The notes under the pieces are model-generated. The model saw only the letters and a list, made by a program, of their open reading frames with translations, ran no database searches and was not told where the DNA came from. A DNA stretch of 39,003 nucleotides from Campylobacteraceae bacterium (GTDB lineage Bacteria > Campylobacterota > Campylobacteria > Campylobacterales > Sulfurovaceae): NCBI GenBank assembly GCA_027014605.1, contig JALWDJ010000040.1:1-39003 (forward strand), in the 5' to 3' direction. The translations under genes and the position numbers were made by a program. Positions 36,294-39,003 of this stretch are shown one piece after another (within the stretch, counting starts at the first letter, position 1; every line of letters begins with the position of its first letter).

Positions 36294-36624
36294 AAGAGGT
36301 GATATAGTTACAGTAAATCTCAATCCAAAAAAGGGGCATGAAGTTGGTAAAATTAGACCTGCTATTATCATATCAAATGATGATGAGAATAAAATACTTG
36401 ATACTGTAATACTTATGCCATTATCAACTGATTTAATTGATGATATGGAACCGTATAGAATAAGAATTACAAAGAGAGATAATCTTAAATACAATTCAGA
36501 TTTACTGATAAATCAAATAAGAACGCTATCAAAAGTTAGAATTAAAGAGAAAATTGGAACTATTACAGATAATGAATATCAAAATATTATTGAAAATCTT
36601 TGTAAAAATTTTTCTTCTATATAA
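36283..36624 (+). CDS. PemK/MazF-type ribonuclease toxin
   Basis: A 113-residue endoribonuclease of the MazF/PemK/Kid fold. FKRGDIVTVNLNPKKGHEVG and KIRPAIIISNDD give the family start (the GD and R-P positions); VILMPLSTD and LLINQIRTLSKVRIKEKIG give the later strands with the conserved Q-x-R-x-x-S/D core. It would cut mRNA at short sequence motifs to slow growth under stress. The start at 36283 is preferred because GGAG lies six bases upstream; ATG 36280 and a TTG at 36262 are also in frame. The start lies within the antitoxin gene. Pairing a MazF-fold toxin with a Phd-like antitoxin is a mixed-partner arrangement. Confidence 0.85.
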   Translation: MDFKRGDIVTVNLNPKKGHEVGKIRPAIIISNDDENKILDTVILMPLSTDLIDDMEPYRIRITKRDNLKYNSDLLINQIRTLSKVRIKEKIGTITDNEYQNIIENLCKNFSSI

Positions 36625-36654
36625 TAATTAATATTTTTAGCATAAATATTTAGC

Positions 36655-36660
36655 TATAAT
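36655..36660 (+). promoter_or_regulatory. -10 box of the rplY-pth operon
   Basis: A perfect TATAAT at 36655-36660 follows a T-rich upstream run, the usual Campylobacterota pattern that lacks a -35 box. The leader holds AAGGA before ATG 36692. Confidence 0.6.
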
Positions 36661-36691
36661 TGCGTCCAATTTTAAAATAAGGACATAATAA

Positions 36692-37228
36692 ATGTTAGAA
36701 GGTATTATTAGAGAGAGTATCGGCTCAGCTTCTGCAAGAAGACTAAGAAGAGATGGTTATCTAACAGCTAACATCTATGCAAATGGTGTAGAGAATATTC
36801 AGGCTGCTTTTAAGAGAGGTGATTTTATGAAATCTGTAAGAAGAAAAGAGAATTTAACCTTAGATATAAAAGTAGGCGATAAAGAGTTGAAAGTAGTTAT
36901 CCAAGAGTATCAACTACACCCAGTGCATGGAGATGTTCTTCATGTTGACTTAAGAGTTGCAGTTCCAAATCAGGTTACAAACTTTCTTATTCCAGTTAGA
37001 ACAACAGGTACTCCAAAAGGTCTTAAAAATAAGGGTGTATTAGTTCAATCTAAAAAGAGAATAAAAGTTAGAGGTACTATTGAAAATATGCCTAAAGAGT
37101 TTGTATTAGATGTTACTCCACTCGATAGAGATGATGCTATTTTAGTAAGAGATATAGAAGCTCCTAAAAATTGTCGTCTTATGGATAGAGAGAATGTAGC
37201 TATTTGTGGTGTAATTAAAGCAAAATAG
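36692..37228 (+). CDS. rplY: Large-subunit ribosomal protein bL25 (Ctc form)
   Basis: A 178-residue protein that binds 5S rRNA in the large subunit. The N-terminal L25 domain covers about residues 1-90 (SARRLRRDGYLTANIYANG, VIQEYQLHPVHGDVLHVDL) and the C-terminal TL5/Ctc beta domain covers about 95-178 (PKGLKNKGVLVQ, DVTPLDRDDAILVRD). The longer Ctc form is normal outside the enteric bacteria. It heads a short operon with pth, six bases apart, an arrangement found widely in bacteria. It has its own -10 box. Confidence 0.96.
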   Translation: MLEGIIRESIGSASARRLRRDGYLTANIYANGVENIQAAFKRGDFMKSVRRKENLTLDIKVGDKELKVVIQEYQLHPVHGDVLHVDLRVAVPNQVTNFLIPVRTTGTPKGLKNKGVLVQSKKRIKVRGTIENMPKEFVLDVTPLDRDDAILVRDIEAPKNCRLMDRENVAICGVIKAK

Positions 37229-37234
37229 TCTATT

Positions 37235-37798
37235 ATGAAACTCATAGTAGGGTTAGGAAACCCCACATCAAAATATGAAAATACAAGACACAATATAGGT
37301 TTTAGAGTTATTGATAGATTAGTCAATGACTCTAATGCCATAAATATCTCCAAAAACTCCTTTTATGGAGAACTCTATAAATCAAAACAGACCCTTTTTC
37401 TAAAACCATTAACCTATATGAACTTATCAGGTAAGAGTGTGATTGCTGTAAAAAATTTCTATAAGATAGATATAGAGGATATTATAGTTATTCATGATGA
37501 TATAGATTTACCATTTTCTGCACTTCGATTTAAAAAGGGTGGTGGTAATGGTGGACATAATGGATTAAAATCTATCGACTCTACTATAGGTAAAGATTAT
37601 ATTAGAGTTAGAATGGGTATTGGAAAACCAGAGAGGAAATCTGAAGTTATTAGTTTTGTTTTAGGAGATTTTAGCAGTAGTGAAGAGTCTATTATAGATA
37701 AATGGATAGCTCATACTACCAAAGCGATAGATGAACTTCAATTTAAGAGTCTAAATGAGATAAAATCAAAATATTCTCTAAAATCATTTAAGGGTTGA
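37235..37798 (+). CDS. pth: Peptidyl-tRNA hydrolase
   Basis: Frees tRNA from prematurely dropped peptidyl-tRNA in the cytoplasm. The 187-residue protein has GLGNP at residues 6-10 (substrate Asn9), the catalytic His19 in NTRHNIGF, PLTYMNLSG, IVIHDDIDLP (with the supporting Asp) and the GGGNGGHNGLKSI loop. Length is normal. The gene ends inside the start of the next gene (overlap by four bases), so translation of the permease is coupled. Confidence 0.97.
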   Translation: MKLIVGLGNPTSKYENTRHNIGFRVIDRLVNDSNAINISKNSFYGELYKSKQTLFLKPLTYMNLSGKSVIAVKNFYKIDIEDIIVIHDDIDLPFSALRFKKGGGNGGHNGLKSIDSTIGKDYIRVRMGIGKPERKSEVISFVLGDFSSSEESIIDKWIAHTTKAIDELQFKSLNEIKSKYSLKSFKG

Positions 37799-38838
37799 TA
37801 TTGTTTTGGTATGTTTTTAAGCACTATACCAAAAATATGCTTATTATCCTCCTTGCTCTCTCTTTTCTATTTACAGGTTTAGATTTTCTAATAGGTGGTT
37901 CAAGATTATCATCTTTTAATATTAAAGTACTATATATTTTTAATAGATGGGAGGAGTCACTAAATCTTCTATACCCTTTAGCTATTATATTTGGTGGAAT
38001 ATGGACTAAAATATCTTTTATTAAAAATAATACTCTTGGTGCTTTATACGCTTTAGGTGTATCAAGAGGTGAGCTATTTAGACCATTTTTTACTCTATCA
38101 ATCCTCACATATTTTATATTTGTAGGACTTAACTTTACAGATTTTGCAAAGGCTTCAGATATAGCAAATAGTATTAAAAAACATCAATATAAAAATCAAA
38201 ATACAAATGAGTTATTTTTTAAATATAATAGTAGCTTTGTATACATAAAAAGACTTATCCCTGAAGATAAAAGGATAGAGGGGTTAACTATCTTTATATT
38301 AAATGGTGATAAGGTAGTAGAGGTTCAAGAGGCAAAAGAGGCAAAATATATTAACTCCCACTGGATAGCCACAGATATATTAGTTAAAAAGATTATAGAT
38401 AATAGACTAAAAATAGAAAAGTTAGATATGATAGAGACTCTAAAAGAGTATAATCCTAAGATACTAAACTCTATCTATGAGAATAAAAAACTAACTCTAT
38501 ATGAGAGTCTAATTGCTAAAAAACTCCTATCTACTCAAGGTGTAAAGACATATAAAGTTAGAGCAGAGGTATATAATAGAACTATTATACCACTATTCTC
38601 TATTGCTCTTTTAATGATACTCCTATTTAGATTTCCATTCCATGCAAGATATATAAATATTGTAAATATTACTACTAAAGCACTTGGTGGAACACTATTT
38701 ATATGGGGATTATTATTTGCTAGTTATCGTATGGGATTAAATGGTGTAATCCTACCTGAAATAGCAATAATATCCCCTATAATAGCTCTATGGGTTTACG
38801 CAATATACTCTTTAATAGGCTCAAAAAATAGGATATAG
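37795..38838 (+). CDS. LptF/LptG-family lipopolysaccharide export permease
   Basis: A 347-residue inner-membrane protein of the YjgP/YjgQ family. Two such proteins flank the LptB ATPase and pull LPS from the inner membrane into the periplasmic bridge. It opens with a hydrophobic helix (MLIILLALSFLFTGLDFLIGG), followed by helices at about 56-73 and 93-112, a large periplasmic beta-jellyroll portion (about 125-255) with FKYNSSFVYIKRL, and three C-terminal helices. The second helix segment and ALYALGVSRGELFRPF correspond to the family coupling region. The start is ambiguous: TTG 37795 (overlapping the pth stop) or TTG 37801; no ATG is near. LptF or LptG cannot be decided. Confidence 0.85.
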   Translation: MILFWYVFKHYTKNMLIILLALSFLFTGLDFLIGGSRLSSFNIKVLYIFNRWEESLNLLYPLAIIFGGIWTKISFIKNNTLGALYALGVSRGELFRPFFTLSILTYFIFVGLNFTDFAKASDIANSIKKHQYKNQNTNELFFKYNSSFVYIKRLIPEDKRIEGLTIFILNGDKVVEVQEAKEAKYINSHWIATDILVKKIIDNRLKIEKLDMIETLKEYNPKILNSIYENKKLTLYESLIAKKLLSTQGVKTYKVRAEVYNRTIIPLFSIALLMILLFRFPFHARYINIVNITTKALGGTLFIWGLLFASYRMGLNGVILPEIAIISPIIALWVYAIYSLIGSKNRI

Positions 38839-38841
38839 ATT

Positions 38842-39003
38842 TTAACATCTCTTTGAGTTGACTAAATCTAAAAACCTATCTTTAAAATTTTGCTTTGCTT
38901 TACTATCTGGTTTTATATATTCATATCTTTTAAATAGCTCATCTATAGTCATATCTATTGTAATATGTTTTCCCATAAAAACATAGTTAAATCTACCATC
39001 TTT
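38842..39003 (-). CDS. Truncated hypothetical protein, C-terminal 53 residues
   Basis: On the minus strand a frame is open from the right edge to a stop at 38844-38842, reading KDGRFNYVFMGKHITIDM then a helical, Lys-rich tail ending NSKRC. It converges on the permease gene with a three-base gap. The fragment is too short to place in a family. The clean open frame and codon use like that of the neighbours support a real gene whose 5' end lies beyond the window. Confidence 0.6.
   Translation of the reverse strand, partial: KDGRFNYVFMGKHITIDMTIDELFKRYEYIKPDSKAKQNFKDRFLDLVNSKRC

Noticed and set aside
34632-36624. Fic plus toxin-antitoxin as a mobile defence island
   Set aside because: No integrase, transposase, attachment repeats or composition shift are seen; only a variable patch is suggested.

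Overview
This window looks like a chromosomal segment of a Campylobacterota (epsilonproteobacterial) cell, probably a free-living Sulfurimonas- or Sulfurovum-like chemolithotroph. Four things point there: very AT-rich DNA (about 30% G+C by eye) with AGA/ATA/TTA-rich codon use; AAAAGGA-type ribosome binding sites, several serving TTG starts; a futalosine-pathway menaquinone gene (mqnC); and a two-subunit nitric-oxide-reductase-like heme-copper enzyme of a type known from this phylum. Genus-level placement is inference.

Layout. 1-2304: the end of hisF, a small nucleoside-phosphorylase-like gene, rlmN and an unlisted 29-residue membrane peptide gene. 2312-4869: a geranylgeranyl-reductase-like flavoprotein, a lipoprotein nuclease and an RraA-fold protein. 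4950-8041: a tight forward run serC-serA-nadD-rsfS. 8075-14268 (minus strand): a Ca2+/H+ antiporter and a cell-envelope block of a Sel1 protein, two paralogous YcbB-type L,D-transpeptidases and an NlpC/P60 lipoprotein. 14594-16692: a cysteine-rich Sel1 (Hcp-like) protein and a TerC-like membrane protein. 16831-19193: a complete regulated unit with a perfect CRP/FNR-type palindrome, a -10 box, subunit II without CuA ligands, subunit I with an Asp in place of an active-site His, and a hairpin terminator. 19217-20324: two membrane proteins, one YcxB-like. 20348-22251: groESL on the minus strand. 22453-24817: tRNA-Met, ilvD on the minus strand, and a Gly-Leu-Cys-Ser tRNA cluster. 25084-32197: an outer-membrane porin with its own CRP/FNR-like box, a 1806-residue Calx-beta surface protein and a small DUF4282-like protein. 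32270-34614: mqnC and an M16-peptidase-like protein without the zinc motif. 34632-36624: a Fic protein and a PemK/MazF-type toxin-antitoxin pair. 36692-38838: rplY, pth and an LptF/LptG-family permease. A truncated unknown gene runs off the right edge.

How the genes work together. Most of the window is housekeeping (His, Ser and branched-chain amino acids, NAD, menaquinone, ribosome maturation and rescue, chaperonin, tRNAs). The most interesting parts are (a) the unusual NO-reductase-like operon and the porin, both of which appear to sit under class II CRP/FNR-type promoters and so may answer to the same low-oxygen or nitrogen-oxide signal; (b) the peptidoglycan-editing block; and (c) small accessory modules (Fic, toxin-antitoxin, nuclease lipoprotein, giant Calx-beta protein) set between core genes. 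I found no CRISPR array, insertion sequence, prophage or rRNA operon. No clearly new multi-gene system is visible; the reductase with altered metal ligands is the strongest candidate for unusual biochemistry.
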